Shown in pieces: positions 1 to 13,430 of a DNA stretch of 64,000 nt. The notes under the pieces are model-generated. The model was not told where the DNA came from. It made no database searches and saw only the letters and a list, made by a program, of their open reading frames with translations. Numbering within the stretch: the first letter of the stretch is position 1; each line of letters starts with the position of its first letter. This DNA comes from Cordia subcordata (Eukaryota > Streptophyta > Magnoliopsida > Boraginales > Cordiaceae), in assembly GCA_028554755.1 (NCBI GenBank), contig JAPTOF010000007.1:1458001-1522000 (forward strand), read 5' to 3'. Both the position numbers and the translations under genes were made by a program.

Positions 1-3000
1 AGGCAGTAAGGCCTCCATGCATTCAGCAACCGCGTTAGGATTCCCCGGCATGTTGATTATCTGCATTTGAGCATCGTACGAGCCCAAATAAGGGCAGATA
101 ATAACCAAGATATACCAATATGGATTAAAAAACAAAAAACAAAAAAAAAAGAACCATGTGCACACTGATGCAGGAAAAGGTAAAGATACTTATATTTCCG
201 TGGCTGCTGAAATAATGATGAGATGAGGGACATAAACTGTTTCTTTTTTATATTCACTCTTCATGTGAAAAATTAAATTACGATTTAGTGCACATCGGTG
301 AAGATAAAAGCATGTTGAGTTCATTTACTTATGCAGAATACGGTTCTGAAGGAACAAACAAACATGAAGAGACAAAAAGAAGTTAATCATGCTTAGATTA
401 GTTTCACCGACAATCACGCAAATATGAAATTAGTTTTGATCCAGATATTCCACATTTCTGTTAACAAAGTGAAGAAGAAAAGAACTCCATACTCAGGATT
501 TCAGTGGAGATATACACAGGACCAGAGTGTGGTTACAGTTCCATTCAAGGAAAATGCATTTTTCCATTTTGAGGGACTATTGTGCATGGATGACGAAAGG
601 ATGGCAAGGAGGATCATAAGTGCTAATTTGTCTAAATCCACACCCTAGACATTTTAGGTTTTGATGAGCAGGTCTATAACCGCTGGACAGGCAATACTCT
701 TACTATCCGTTTGTCTCTGCTAATTTGTGTTCGACAAAAATGTTGAAGTCTGGTCTCATGGATATAGCTCTCTTTATTCCCCAGAAAAGCATACTAAACC
801 AAAACTCACCATGTTAGTCGACAAATCCATACATTCAACTGTGAGATAAATGTTTCTGTATAGTGATTGATGTTCTACTTATTGAAGTCGAGAAAATTAT
901 ATGAAAGGTCCCCATTGTTGTTAAATTTTTTCAAATTAGTTCTCATTGTTTGTGACTAATTTGAATAAATTTGTGAAACATTGAGAACTAATATGAATTT
1001 TTTGAAACAACAGGGATTAGTTTCACTATATTTTGAAACACTGTACTAATTTGAACATTTCTAAACAATGGGGACTAACTTGAAACTAAATGATAACTTG
1101 GGGGACTTTTTTGAAATTAACCCTATTAAAGTCGGTGCATCTTCTCATCAGCGTGCAATGCTGGTGCCTAGCTCTGTGGTCTCTCGAAGGCAACTGAGTT
1201 GGAGGATGATGTATATGGATGAGCAATTATGTTCACACATGCACAAGGAGGTGTGTGCTTGTGAGTGTCTCTGTGTGTCTTCGACAGAAAGAGAGATTAA
1301 TGGGAGAGACCAAAAGATTAGGTGATCTACATATTTCCACTGCCGATGACATATACAAGGACAACAGTAAGGAGAACCAATAATAACTTTTTAATTTTCA
1401 AAATCATGCAAAGGAAATGCATGGCTGACATCTAAAACCGCAAAAGAATTAGAATATTAGGAATTAAGTGTTGGGCTAACCAGTGTTGATCCTCTGATTC
1501 CTGCAGCGGCACGTGAGAGCATTGCAAACGGTGTCACCTATTTAGAGTAAAGTTGCAGGAAATTAGAACAAATGCTTGTAATAATACCTTTGGCTGCATC
1601 AGAATGTTGCAAACCCAGAACATCCAAAGGATAAGGAATGAAAGAAGTACTTTTTCCATTTCAAGGAACAACCTGATGACACACTATTATTTATTTATTT
1701 ATTTATTTTTGTAAAGTAAAAATTTTATTAATTGACCACAAGGACAATAACTTAAGTCTGCCACCCTTACACCACATGGCCGACTAAGCTTTTTAACTGA
1801 TGACACACTATATATTCCAGTGGAAACAGAATAGTTCAGAAAATTCTAATATAACTTCAGAAAAGCAAAGATCTCCTCTTCTGTGTGATGAACTATATAA
1901 TTCCAGGACCAACTCCACTACTCAGAGCAAACGTAATGCAACTCATGAGAGAATCTAAAACAGTTTCTGGCCTATGAGAAAAGTTGGCAATAAGGATTCT
2001 AGAAAATGTAATTTATAAGTTTCTACTTCAATATGAGAATTAGAACATTCAGTTAGAATGTGACATTTCCTTATTTAAGACTTGAAGTCTCATACGCTAA
2101 AGTGGCATCTTCTACTTGTACAGCTAGATCACAACTCAAGCTCGAAGTGCAGAACTAAAAGAAACAAGCGCAAAGGATAAGTCTTATTACCTTTAAACTC
2201 TCTTGCATCATAACATACAGAAGGCCAGGTGTTTCTTTCTCTATCAAATCTTTTGTAGCTTCGGGGGTGACATCTCTTGGCGTAAATCCGGTTCCACCTA
2301 ATTCAGCAATTAGTCAGAAACAGAATCATATCTTTTAGGTTCTTATGAGGATGTGATTTTAATTTCACAACAACTGACACCACAATTTAGACAGAATGTT
2401 GAATGACTGTGCCCTTATCAGAGTCAAAGCAGCTAGCAAACATACTAAGAAAAAGAAAGAATTTCACTTATTTCAGTCCCTGAGAAACTAACCAAGAGTA
2501 AGGATGAGATCCATCTTGTCAACATCACTCCATCTCCGCAAGATGTCCCTGATTTTCGGCACATCGTCTGGAACAATAGCTGTTGCGGCTACTTCTGCTC
2601 CCCCTAGTCTTTCTGATGATGAATTCACAACGGAAACTGCTCGTGGACCACTATAGAAATTTATGATTAGTAAGATATTTCAGCAAAAAAAACCACGTTA
2701 CCAGACTGGTAGAATGACGTGTTCCATTGGCAAGAAAATTTCAGTCAATATTCAGTAAATTGAAAAATAAAAATGTCAATCTGTAAATGTTTTTGAATTT
2801 TTAATGGAAATAGAAACTTCAAAATGTAGATGATTTTAAATAATGGTATGTTGTAGACATCATACAAGTAAGAGGTCATGCAATCAATATCTTTGTTTAA
2901 GCTAACTGTATGAATTAAAAGGCTAAAATGCAAGTATCATTATGAAATTATCGAAATGAATATTCACCTCATGTGGTTCAAGAATATCCAACTCCCATCA

Positions 3001-6000
3001 AGATGGTATTAGTTGTGCCTTCTAAAGACATAACGTGAACGAGTGTGAAGTCCACAATATGAACAACCGTGAAAGGGTCAACAGCAAAGAGTAAAAGCCC
3101 CAATTTGAATAGTCAATGTGACTGCAACTAATTAATTGTATCAACCACAATTTGAATCAAATGCTTTTCTAGAAAAAAGTGAGACTCAGGTCAGAAATCT
3201 ATCAAGAGAAACCAATAAACTAGTTATTTTCTCCATCATCAGTATATATCTCTCTTTATTTTCTCATTGACTTTTGGCCATTATCTTATAAAAAGTTGGA
3301 TATACTTGCTTCTCCTAAAAAAAATTACCTATCTTCAATGTCTGGACCTCCATGAGAGAGATTTTTTCCACAAAATAAAGACTAAATAGATGAAGCTCTC
3401 AGAGACAATACTGCAAGCAGAGTGCATACTGCATTTTAGATCAACAAACATTTTGTCTGGGGACAATCTGATATCATTATTTAGTCCCATCAAACAATGC
3501 ATGTCTCTCAGAGATGACAACCAAATGTAGCAACGGTCACAAGAATAACTTCTGTGGGGGATATTCTCACTTCATCATAACTGAATATAAACATCCACAT
3601 CAACGTGTATATAACCAGAGGAACCAAACATAAATTACTGCTATGCTGTTGGCACCTCAACTCGTAATTGACTAAATGAAACAAGAAAGTAGACCAGGAA
3701 AATGGCATATGCCATTCTCAGTACTGGCAGCCGTATTATTAGGACAACCAGGGCCGGTCAGTGGAAAAACATAATTAGTCATCCCCCCAACCCCTCCCCC
3801 AAAAAGAAAAACAACAAAAAGAAAAAAGAAAGAAAAGAAAAGAAAAGAAAAAACTGTCTACTATCTTGAGGGGAAAAGGAACAAATATTTGTCCTAAAAT
3901 CTGTTCCAATATCAACACAGATCATTACTAGAAATTGAATAAATGTTGCAAGAAATTCAGTACGTCCAGGTTCACTTTGACATGAAGTAATACCAAACTT
4001 GATCTTTACTTTAGCATCCCTGAAGTTACCTTCTAGAATGATGATCCAAAAGGTATATGCTGATGCAGTTAAGACATCCTCATTTCTCAAATTTCCAAGC
4101 ACTAACATGTATAGTGCACTGGTTCGAATTCTAAGACACTCTGTCAGTTATTTTAGTGATCCTTCGGGGCCCAGTGGCCTCATCTACAATGACGAGAGGA
4201 TGATAAACTTAATATTGTAACTTCACCAAAGCAAGAGAGATGGTAGTTATGTGCATCATTACAAATGGAGAAGAATACATGTATCAATTGGCAACAAACT
4301 AGCATGCATTATTACAACAGCAGTGATCCCTTCAGCCTAATGGCCTCATCTGCACTAGGAGGATATTGAGCTCAATATTTAAACTTCAAGAAAGCAAGAA
4401 AAGATTGTCATCTTATGTTCATCATACAATCAAGAAGTATGCACATGTTACCTATAGTAGCTTTGCCATGCGTAATAACTGCTGCTGGCAAATGACTAGC
4501 ATTCATTTTTGCAATAACTAGAAGTTTGCCCAGGTTAAGTAATTAAAAAGTTCAGGTTATGAGTTTAGTGATACAGATATGAGGCGAGAAGTTTTCGCGA
4601 GCATGGGCGCACCCGGGGTTGGTGGGGAAGAGAAAAGGAAAAAAAAGAGAAACAATTGAGCTGAGAAGAGAATAGAGAACTGAAGCAAAGTGAAGGTGTA
4701 ATGACAGCACATCCATGAAAGAAAGCAACAAATCTCAAGACTAAGATTAGGTAAACTGTGTACATATTCAAGAACATGAAGCAAGCAGCTCGTGCCAAGA
4801 CAGAAACATGTCATGACATACCTCCTATCAGGCCCTGCTCCTGATGCAACAGTGTCGCTCACCGTGAGGATAGCCACTCTAGATTTGGAAGTTTGCAGCT
4901 TGTCAGTAGTTGAGTCTTCAGGCTTACTTTCTCGTTTGGTACAACCTAACTGCAATACTTGGAAGCTTCTACTTCCACCAATTCTGCTTAAGTCAGAAAT
5001 TACAACTGCAGGTATTGAAGTGCCAGAAGGAAAAACATTGCCCGAAGCCGGTAATTCTAGAAGCGCATTTGCAGACTTCATACTTAGAAGACGGCTGCTC
5101 ATTTGACGACCAGTGCTCTCAGCAACAAATCTGAAATTCATCCAGAAGGCAAAAGGATTTATTTTCCATTCTTGAGACTAGCCTAATGTCCTGTGAAACA
5201 AAGAATGACAACAAAGATACCACAACCTATAATGAACGAGGTGCTTCACAGAACCAGTGGCAATTAAAATAGTATGTCCTGGCTACTCAGAATCTGCCAA
5301 ACTGATCCTCACTACCGAAGTCACATATTGTTTACATGAGAGACAGACTCAGTAACACAACTATGTGGGCGGGAGCAGGAGGGTGGGAGAGAGAGAGAGA
5401 GAGAGAACTTTTACCCTGGACTGCCTGATCCATCATTGGCCTCCCAACTAATTATGGCACGATGAAATTCTGGACGAGCAGGATCTGTCTTAAGCGGCTG
5501 CTTCAAACGAGCATGCACTCTAAAGAAAACAAGTAATGAAGGAATCCAAGTCAATACTCTTATTTTCTGGGCCCATGCAGTCACAAATGACTGAAACGAG
5601 TGAGGTTGAGAAATGAAAAAATAATAATAATAAGAAGCCAGAATCCAGATGAGAAGGGGGCACAAGGGAAAGATGTTTTGAGAGAATGCAATAAACTCAT
5701 AACTTTCAGCAACCTTGGTTACCTTGGTAGGTGGGGATTCGACCATCCAGAAAGTCGCCGAATGCTTGGGACCACAAACAGATGGAAACAGACTAAACAG
5801 CTCACTGGGTTTCCAGGCAATCCAAAAGCAAGGATCTTATTGGCAGTATTGTCAGTGGTGGACGGAGGAAGGATCTCCGCAAATGTAAGTGGCTTTCCTG
5901 GCTTCATACAAACCTAACAGGAGACCCATTTAAAAAATGTCACCATCTTCCCGACATAATATATTCCTGTGAAGTTCAAGAAAAAAACAGACATGGGAGA

Positions 6001-9000
6001 TCAAAGAGGAAGACACCATCACGTAACCCTACATAGCCTACCTCCAACGCTAGCCCACGCTATGATGTAAAAACCATCTTAACTAGATCATTTTTTTCCT
6101 TTAGGTGCAAATGAAAAAAAGTGAAGGTTGTCACAAGTACCTTATGAAAATATACTTTCCCTTTCTTCTCAAGTAAAGGCTTCACATAATCCCTATCTCC
6201 CATAGAAACACCTCCAGAGGTCAAAAGAATATCTATTCCACAAGAAAAGGCCTTGTCCAAAGTCCTCTCAGTCTCTAGCTCATCATCATGAGCTATACCA
6301 AGGTCAAGAACTTTGCACTGCTGCTGTATTGCAGCAGAAAGGATCATTGCACGATTGGAGTCCCTAATCTGCACAAAACAGAAAACATCTTAATGACATA
6401 ACAAATGTTAGTCCATGGAAGAATTCAGATATATTTATCGGGAAAGTGAATTTCTGGTGGAGAGTGTAGAGGCATGAGAGTTCCAAGCCTACCAGAAAGG
6501 GAAAAGAACACAAGCCAGAAAAAAAAAGGCATAAGGTACAACAAGTCATTTGTAGGTATCTTCTCCCTCTCATACTTCCGCAATAAGATTGATGTTAATA
6601 TGTTTAGGAAGGACTTATAGATACATAGACGGCAATGCAGAGCCAAAAGAAGTACACAAATTATTGAATATCCAAATGTGGCTATCAATTTCTTTGTCAC
6701 GTTAGGGAGATCGAAGTTTGAATTTCATCAGAAACAAAAAGGAAAATTAACAAGAAGTATGCTAGTACATGATGTCATCGTCACCTAGTTAAATAGAATT
6801 TCACTTTTCAGTATAGCAATTCACAAGGAATTGGACTTAAAGACTTGAAATTGAGTTTCAATGCAAGGGTTTACAAGTGGCAGCATAGAGCCCCTAACTC
6901 CCCCAGCTCCCCCACCCTTCCGCAGTTAAAAGGGGAAAGAAGTTTATGTAACAGTCTTCTAGTGTATATCTGGATAAAAGTAGAGGTGGATAACCAACTC
7001 ATCCTAGACCTGACATCAAGTAAATTCACTAGAAAACTTGAAAATTGACCGGCACCTTTAAGGAACTCTTCAACTTCTAGATTAAACACATGAAAATGGG
7101 TAAACTAATTGCAGCTCAATTCTCTTAAGAAGCCAAAGGAAAATTGTCTATATTAGGCAAAGTTTATTGTCTAGGAAACTTCCACTACCTGACCACGAGT
7201 TAAACACTCAACAGTTGGCTCCACAAGTTCGTCGCCAGTGGAAAGCACAGCAATTGTTGGGGCAGGATATACCTGCATAACGACAACCATCCACCACCAA
7301 TTAAATGTAGCAACGAGAATTACTACTACTTCTAGTACTAGCAATAACAACAGAAGTAGAGAGAAAATAAAGCATACCTTCACTGTCAATACACCCACAG
7401 TCGCAAGCAGGCCGATTTCTGCAGCACCTAATTGCTCTCCACATTTCAGTACCACATCACCTTTTGCAATGTCCAATCCCTAGCCAAGAAAATGTTACAA
7501 GCTCTTACTTTTTAGATTGGATATACAAAAGATCAAGAGAAATATAGATGTTAATGTTAACATGGTTTGTTAATATCTCTCCTTTCAGATGTTCAATCAC
7601 TAAACACAGAAACATGAATGAGTATCTGAAAGGTAGATGACCAAATTATGATTGTTTATTCACCTTGATACCAACTAACAAAGTTTTATTCACTAATTAA
7701 CAGAATGTAGCTGTCTTAGCTGCAAAAAGCATAGTAAATCCTTGTATCCAATACTCCAGAACTTATTACAACTTTCAAGATAACTGCCCAATGACCGCCA
7801 TTCGATGTCTCTAATCTTTTTTCTACTGACCATAAATGCAGATCGTATACCCCTGAATCATTCTCCTTTCAAGGAAAATGCTTTACTGCTATTAGAAAGG
7901 CAAAGCTGCAAAATTACTCACCATCAGTAAAGACTCAAATATGGTCCATATTGGATCTACCCCATTATTCTAATGTTTTTCTTTCTTCCTATTACTCTTT
8001 TACATTGCTAACTTGACAATGTCAGATGATACTATGTTTCTATGTAATCAATCTCTGTACACACATACTGATCTCCAGAGACATGGACATCATTCAATCT
8101 ACTCAACACTTTGGTCGAAGACACAGCACAACAAAGATGCATACCACTGGACGAATATCAACTCCTGGGCTAACTTGTTTCAGAATTCGAACTCGCTTCA
8201 TTTCACTTGAAGCACTTTCTACCAATTCAGTGCCCTCCACTTGCAAGACAGCATCAGCACCATCAGGTATTGGTCCTTAAGGGAATGACAAGAATATGAT
8301 AAGAGTTTGTTATAAAAGAAATCAAAAGCATCATTGAATTAACTTTGAATGATTCTAGCATTCTGCTAAAAGAAGCAATGAAAGCCCTTAGCATTGGTGA
8401 TTTAGCTCTTTGATTTTTAGGTCTTGGAATAATTAAGTTTCTGATTCCACTGGATGAGTGAAACACCAATGCACAGAAATGCAAAAGTTAGTCTTAGGCT
8501 GATAGGCCGTTCAACAAAATGTAACAACTTCAAGAATGGAATACCACAGGCTTTTAGATGTACACTATAAAATCAAGAACAAAACCACAGTAAAAAGCTT
8601 TGTCCTTTCGTGTCAGGCATGATACATAAGCCTCGAACCACCATATAAGAATAAGGTCTAGACAGTGAGAAAGTCATCAATGATAAGAAAACATTATGCA
8701 AGTAACTAAAGAAAATTTGTGAGGAGTTCCGCTTTGCAGAAAACAAATAGAAGAAACAAGAAGTGGGAAGCCCATAACATCACTTGACTTGAATAGCATT
8801 TGCAATCACCAAAAGAACTTTACTCTGAGACCGGGAACTGAAAGTCATCATAACGTTAGCAAGAGTATGCTATCCAATACACAGAAGGCAAATAACTAAC
8901 ATTAAGGTAAGAAAATATGTATGTTTACAAATCAAATAAACTCACCTCCAGTGGTCACATATGCGACAGTTCCAGGAGTTACAGTTACACCAACTGCATC

Positions 9001-9918
9001 ATTCCCTGCTCTTGATTCAGTAATGACAGGATATTCACCAGGTCCATCTGATGCAACTATTGCATATCCATCCTACATACATATAATATTTAGGAAAGCA
9101 GAGGACTTCGCACAAAATAAAAATATCCAGCAAAACAAATGTAAGTATCAAATGCATAACTTGAACTAGCATCAAAAGTCCATTTGTATTAAGGGAATTG
9201 ACTCATTCAAATTCATAAATCTAGTATAGACAATCAAATAGATTTATATGTTATTGACTGATATTTGTTAACCCATCATTAATCTAGTAGGTCTTTCCAA
9301 GGTGTTTCAGGTCCTCATCGTATTGGAGTCATTTAAACATATCATTTTGTTATGTCATCTAGAGCCTATGACCTTCAAGCCCAAGCATTTCTAACTTAAG
9401 AATTTGAAATCCTCCTCTAAACTGCGCTATCACTGATAGTTCTATCATTTCCTTTTGTTCGCATAACAGGTGCATAGCTCAAGTTTCGTGCACAACCCTA
9501 CACTATAATAAACCCCAACTTCAAAATAACACACTATAGTGGCAAAGCCAAAATCTTTGAAGCACACAAGAAAATCTTGAACATCCCATTTCATCCATTG
9601 CATCCCAAAAGTCAAAAACATCATCAACTACATATATACATATACATATCAACAAGAGTTGTCACACACACAAGAGCATTTCAAACTTAAGGATTTGAAA
9701 TCCTTCTCTAAACTGCGTTATCGCTGACAGTTCTAACATTTCCTTTCATTTGCATAACACGCGCATAGCTCAAGTTTCATGCACACAAGACTGCACTATG
9801 ATAACCCCCAACTTCAAAAACCCACATTTTAGTGTCAAAGCCACAATCATTAGACCATACAACAAAATCTTCAACACCCCGTTTCATCCATTGCATCCCA
9901 AAAGTCAAAAGCATCATC

Positions 9919-9960
<42 letters not shown>

Positions 9961-10246
9961 GTATATATCAACAAGATTTGTGACACACACACACACAAAA
10001 ACACACATAAATATTAGGTGAGGGGACCTTGATGGAGGCAGGATAAGGAGGAAGAGGGTCAGGAGCGGTGATGTCCTGGGCCAAGACTTTGCCAAGAGCC
10101 TCATGGAGGGGCACAGTGACAGGTGGCAGCTGCTGAGCCACTCTCAGCACTATGCCCAGTGCTTCTTCTACTGATATCATCTTATCAGCTTGCACTGATG
10201 ATGGTGGTGGTGGGATTTTTTTGCTTTCATCCATTTCTAAATTCAA
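1..10246 (-). CDS. CNX1: Molybdopterin molybdenumtransferase CNX1 (MoeA-MogA fusion), 3' end outside window
   Basis: Makes molybdenum cofactor from molybdopterin: the G (MogA-like) domain adenylylates it and the E (MoeA-like) domain inserts molybdate, in the cytosol. Exons read on the minus strand: 10246-10028, 9072-8946, 8275-8145, 7479-7378, 7272-7189, 6368-6141, 5913-5723, 5519-5415, 5130-4822, 2650-2493, 2297-2191, 1537-1481 and 60-1 (continues off the window). All junctions are GT-AG and phases agree. The 626 codons seen compare with about 670 residues in Arabidopsis. E-domain motifs: [38 protein letters not shown]-domain motifs: AILTVSDT (exon 9), [16 protein letters not shown] (exon 11), [18 protein letters not shown] (exon 13). 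The start could be Met1 (10246) or Met5 (10234). No break was seen. Introns carry tandem duplications and repeat relics, listed separately. Confidence 0.95.
61..1480 (-). other. CNX1 intron 12 (1.4 kb)
   Basis: Lies between exon 12 (ending GGATCAACACTG) and exon 13 (starting ATAATCAACATG), bounded by GT and AG on the minus strand. It holds the imperfect inverted repeat at 908-1020 and otherwise ordinary AT-rich intron sequence. Short open frames here (424-648, 1068-1325 on the plus strand) have no recognisable domain. Confidence 0.85.
908..1020. repeat. Imperfect inverted repeat, MITE-like hairpin in CNX1 intron 12
   Basis: The left arm at about 908-950 (GTCCCCATTGTTGTTAAATT onward) is the reverse complement, with a few mismatches, of the right arm at about 977-1020. 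A further related GGGGAC end lies near 1068. Arms are about 43 bp with a spacer of about 26 bp. No target duplication was identified, so the element class is unknown. Confidence 0.6.
1686..1795 (-). repeat. Possible LINE 3' tail in reverse orientation
   Basis: On the minus strand the segment reads ...ATAAAATTTTTACTTTAC followed by a TAAATAAATAAAT-type tail. Plant L1-type LINE copies often end in an ATAAAATTTTACTTxxx-A-rich tail. Lies in CNX1 intron 11. No coding part or target duplication was seen, so this is tentative. Confidence 0.35.
2651..4821 (-). other. CNX1 intron 9 (2.2 kb) between E and G domains
   Basis: Falls just after the start of the G domain, after GAGPDR; the next exon begins with GPRAVSVV. 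Contains a tandem duplication at 4155-4520 and a purine-rich tract near 3795-3850. Nothing else was recognised. Confidence 0.8.
4155..4520. repeat. Diverged tandem duplication, 167/199-bp units, CNX1 intron 9
   Basis: Unit 1 (4155-4321) begins AGTGATCCTTCGGGGCCC and unit 2 (4322-4520) begins AGTGATCCCTTCAGCC. Both then share GGCCTCATCT, an ACTTCA..AAGCAAG block, CATCAT..ACAA and an ACTAGCAT.CATT ending, in the same order. The divergence suggests an old event. Confidence 0.75.
9384..9994. repeat. Tandem duplication, about 291-bp period, CNX1 intron 1
   Basis: Unit 1 (about 9384-9674) and unit 2 (about 9675-9994) run in parallel: AGCATTTCTAACTTAAG versus AGCATTTCAAACTTAAG at the start, then TCCATTGCATCCCAAAAGTC and CATCATCAACTA in both, then a TA-rich stretch followed by ACACACA. 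The TA/CA tract is expanded only in unit 2. The array ends about 34 bp from the exon 1 donor. Confidence 0.9.
9922..9959. repeat. (TA)n microsatellite
   Basis: A run of TA dinucleotides continuing into ACACACG, within unit 2 of the intron 1 duplication. It is the likely source of polymorphism between alleles. Confidence 0.95.
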
Positions 10247-11585
10247 GAAGATATATTTTTTTTGGAATATTTGTGAGTGAAGACAAAAAGATTGAAAAGA
10301 AGAGATGAGGGGATCGTAGGGTCAATGACTGGTCAATACCTTTTTGAATAACTTTAAATTTTTTTAAAAGGTTAAAAATCCTAATTTTTTTTAATATTTG
10401 AAGGTTTTTTTAGGATATCAATTTTTCTGAAAGTCGAACCTAATAATTATGACAAAAAGAATTTTTAAAAAAAATATTTTTTCCTTAATATGTTCGTTTT
10501 ACAAGATTTGTAATTAGGGCTTATTTTGTTTGACTTTTTCTCAAGATCGTTTTTTCTTTTAACTTTTGAAATTTTTATTTTTTTGATAAGTTAACATTTC
10601 TGATTTTTTTAGAGGAAAAAAAAAGAAGAAAAACTAACTGGATTTGAAATTTTTTGGAGCTTTAGTTGTTTTCAAGACCAAGTCAAATGTTAGTTAAAAA
10701 AAAAATAGTGTATTTTTCCAATAAAATTTTGGTTTTTCATTAAAAAAAATCCAGAAGAGCCTTTCCTAGTACATCAATTTTACTACATTTATTTTTAACC
10801 TTCAACTCCAACCCAACTCTTTGTCATTATAGAATTCGAACCCATATCATCACTTTTGATAAATATAATTTTAACTATTTGAACAACCCTGATCCTTTTT
10901 GTGGACCCATCCCACCCTAGCTCTAAATAAATCATAATATATTTCCACCAAATAACCTACTCTAGCTACATGTAAGCTTATTTTTATATTTATTAAAATT
11001 TTAAATTATAAATATAAAAATACTGGGAGAAAATTATTTATTAGACATGTTTAATAAGAAACAAATAGAAAAACAAATATGACTCTAAAGAATTTTACAA
11101 GCATTCTTTTAGTCAAGAGACTAATAGATTTATTGAGCCTTTATAATTGTTTTATATAAATATATTCTATTCACTTTAAGAGATGTGTTAATAATTTCTG
11201 ACCATATTTTATAATATTTTGAAAATATATAATTAATAAAAACATGTGTCAACATTCAAAAGGAAGTTATGCTTATTACTCATTTGTGAACAACAACAAC
11301 AACAATGGTAATTAATGTGCATCTAACAATCTAAAGAACTATTCCTTTTACCATATATAGTTCTCACATGTGATGCTTTTGATTAGAATTTATTTTCAAT
11401 GCTTTAAATACATTTTCCACAAAGTAAGAGTTCGTTTGAACTCTATAAATTAACATAAAAGTGAATGCAAAGGAAAGAAAAATATTGATATACAAAAAAA
11501 TAAATAAATGTACTTATGTACAAGTCATAACAAAAAAATGGCTTGACCATTTACATGCCTGTTATAGAGCAAGCACAATGGATTT

Positions 11586-11832
11586 AGGGCTTGCTTGAAT
11601 TGGCTTTTTTTTTTTTCCAAAAAAAGAATTTTTTTTCTAAAAAAAGTTACATTAAATTTGCAATAACTATCTAATTTGGCTTTAAAAAAAGTTAAAATTC
11701 TGAAAAAAAAATTCAAATATAACTTTTTTGAAAGCCATAATTTTCAACTTTTTAAAAAAATATATTTTTCAAAAAATCATTAAAAAAATTAAAAAAATAC
11801 TTGTAAAAAAAGTCAATTCAAACAGACCCTTA
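11586..11832. mobile_element. MITE with T/A-rich body and AATTGGC/GTCAATT ends
   Basis: The left end AGGGCTTGCTTGAATTGGCT is matched by an inverted right end (plus strand AAGTCAATTCAAACAGACCCTT). The body is oligo-T then oligo-A around a short core with TTGCAATAACTAT. Related members lie at 41325-41540, 44560-44665 and 62678-62935. Inferred to be a non-autonomous DNA transposon; superfamily not determined. Confidence 0.6.
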
Positions 11833-11867
11833 AATTTTCTAAAGTCTCCCAACAAAACTCAACATAG

Positions 11868-11960
11868 CTCAACTGGCAAAACAAATTTGTACAACAACTA
11901 ACTAACCAAGACACTTGTAATACAAGTGGCGACATTTGGAGGTCGATATAAATTAGAGCT
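11868..11960 (+). repeat. Possible tRNA-derived SINE fragment
   Basis: Contains TAGCTCAACTGGCA, resembling an RNA polymerase III A box. The matching B box is weak here. Related TAGCTCAAG segments occur at 56018 (plus) and about 62015 (minus). Only tentative. Confidence 0.3.
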
Positions 11961-13264
11961 CAGAACTAGCCAAAATAGCACCATATCTGAACTAGTTAAA
12001 CTTCGAAATCTAAATCCATATTTGTTGAAAGGAAAAAGCAAAAAGACAAATTAATTGCATAGTGGTAAAGAGAGTGCCAAAAAAAAAAAAAAAGATAGAA
12101 AGAAGAAATATGAGATGATGTTATCGGCCAAAGACCGAGGATTCTTAGTATTCTTAGAAGACATTAAGCAAAAAATGATAGCAAAAAAGAAAATGATAAA
12201 ACAAAAGGTAATAATTTTAATTCTTGACTTCTTAGTGAACTATTTTTAAATACTATCTTGTAACAAGAAATGAGAGTAAAAATTTATTCTAATACATCTA
12301 GAAAAGTTATGCCATACACATTACGGACTATGTACCCGCTAAACATTATGCATCTTCATTAAACAAAGACTATAAAATTAAAAAACAAATGGTATAAAAC
12401 TTATGAACAAATATGTCAATTAGATTGTTCACAACTTTTTTGCTATTTGTATATAATTTACTAGTGTGACACCCATGCGATGCACGGAGAGCAACATATG
12501 TGATTGGATATATTAAAACTATAGAGTTTTTGTATCTTACTAAATAGTTATTGAAATAATTATATATACTATGGAATTAATAAAATAATAATGACATATA
12601 TAAAGAAAGGGTATAATATTAATTAAATTAAAATAGCTAATACAAGAATGGAGCTAAATAAAAAATGGAAAACCAAAAATGACTTAAGAATAGACATATT
12701 GAATTAAATGATAAGTAATTATGGAAAACTCGTCATACAAAGCGCCATTTGGCAGCACAAAATTACAACTTATTTTGCTTTATTATACAGTATAGATTAG
12801 TTCATCACTCTAAATATATTTGTTCATCACTCTTACACATACATATATATATATATATAAAAATACAGTCATGCACATAGATCCACACACTTTTAATATC
12901 GTGAATAAACAGTATTAATATTTTGAACTCTTACACACATGTACATAAAAATACATGCATGCACACAAATCCACACACTTTTAATATTATGAATAAACAG
13001 TATTAATATTTTGAACAAAAATAATATTAATATTATAAATAAAGGAGAAAAAACACAAACAGCATAATGATAAAGAAAAATGGTACAGATTGTAAGCACA
13101 CTCATTACCTAGTCAATATCAATAAATTTAGAAAAGAAAAAAAGTTTGGCATAAAAAATATCATTAATGATTATTTTTTTTTGGGAAAAAAAATCATCCA
13201 ATTGGGAAAGGTACATGGTAACAAATAATTGCTTTGGTCAAAGTTGGTCAAACCTCATACTCTC

Positions 13265-13271
13265 TATAAAA
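13265..13271 (+). promoter_or_regulatory. TATA box of the BPM gene
   Basis: TATAAAA lies 160 bp before the ATG. It is followed by a CT-rich leader (TCTTTCTCTCTCTCC), typical of plant core promoters and 5' UTRs. The transcription start was not determined. Confidence 0.6.
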
Positions 13272-13430
13272 AAAAAAAAAAAATCCCCAAAATAGAAAAA
13301 AAGAAACCCTAATAACATCTTTCTCTCTCTCCATTTCACAACCAATCACCATCATCATTATCATCGTCAATTATCTTCCCTCAATTCCCCTCCAAATCCC
13401 TCCATTTCCCGTCAAATCGCCCCGGAGAAA

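Larger units (their letters stand above)
10247..13263. other. Intergenic region between divergent CNX1 and BPM
   Basis: Both genes are transcribed away from this 3-kb AT-rich stretch, so it should hold both promoters. It contains a MITE at 11586-11832 and a tRNA-like repeat near 11868. A roughly 95-bp motif containing ACACACTTTTAATAT and GAATAAACAGTATTAATATT is duplicated at about 12883-12920 and 12972-13010. No further gene was seen. Confidence 0.7.

Noticed and set aside
3781..3850. Purine-rich tract as a possible coding low-complexity region
   Set aside because: Lies inside CNX1 intron 9 with no splice support; simple A/G repeat.
4557..5141. 194-codon open frame reading past CNX1 exon 9
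   Set aside because: It is exon 9 plus read-through into intron 9; the GATAGGAG|GTATGT donor and the G-domain continuation in exon 10 show where the exon ends.
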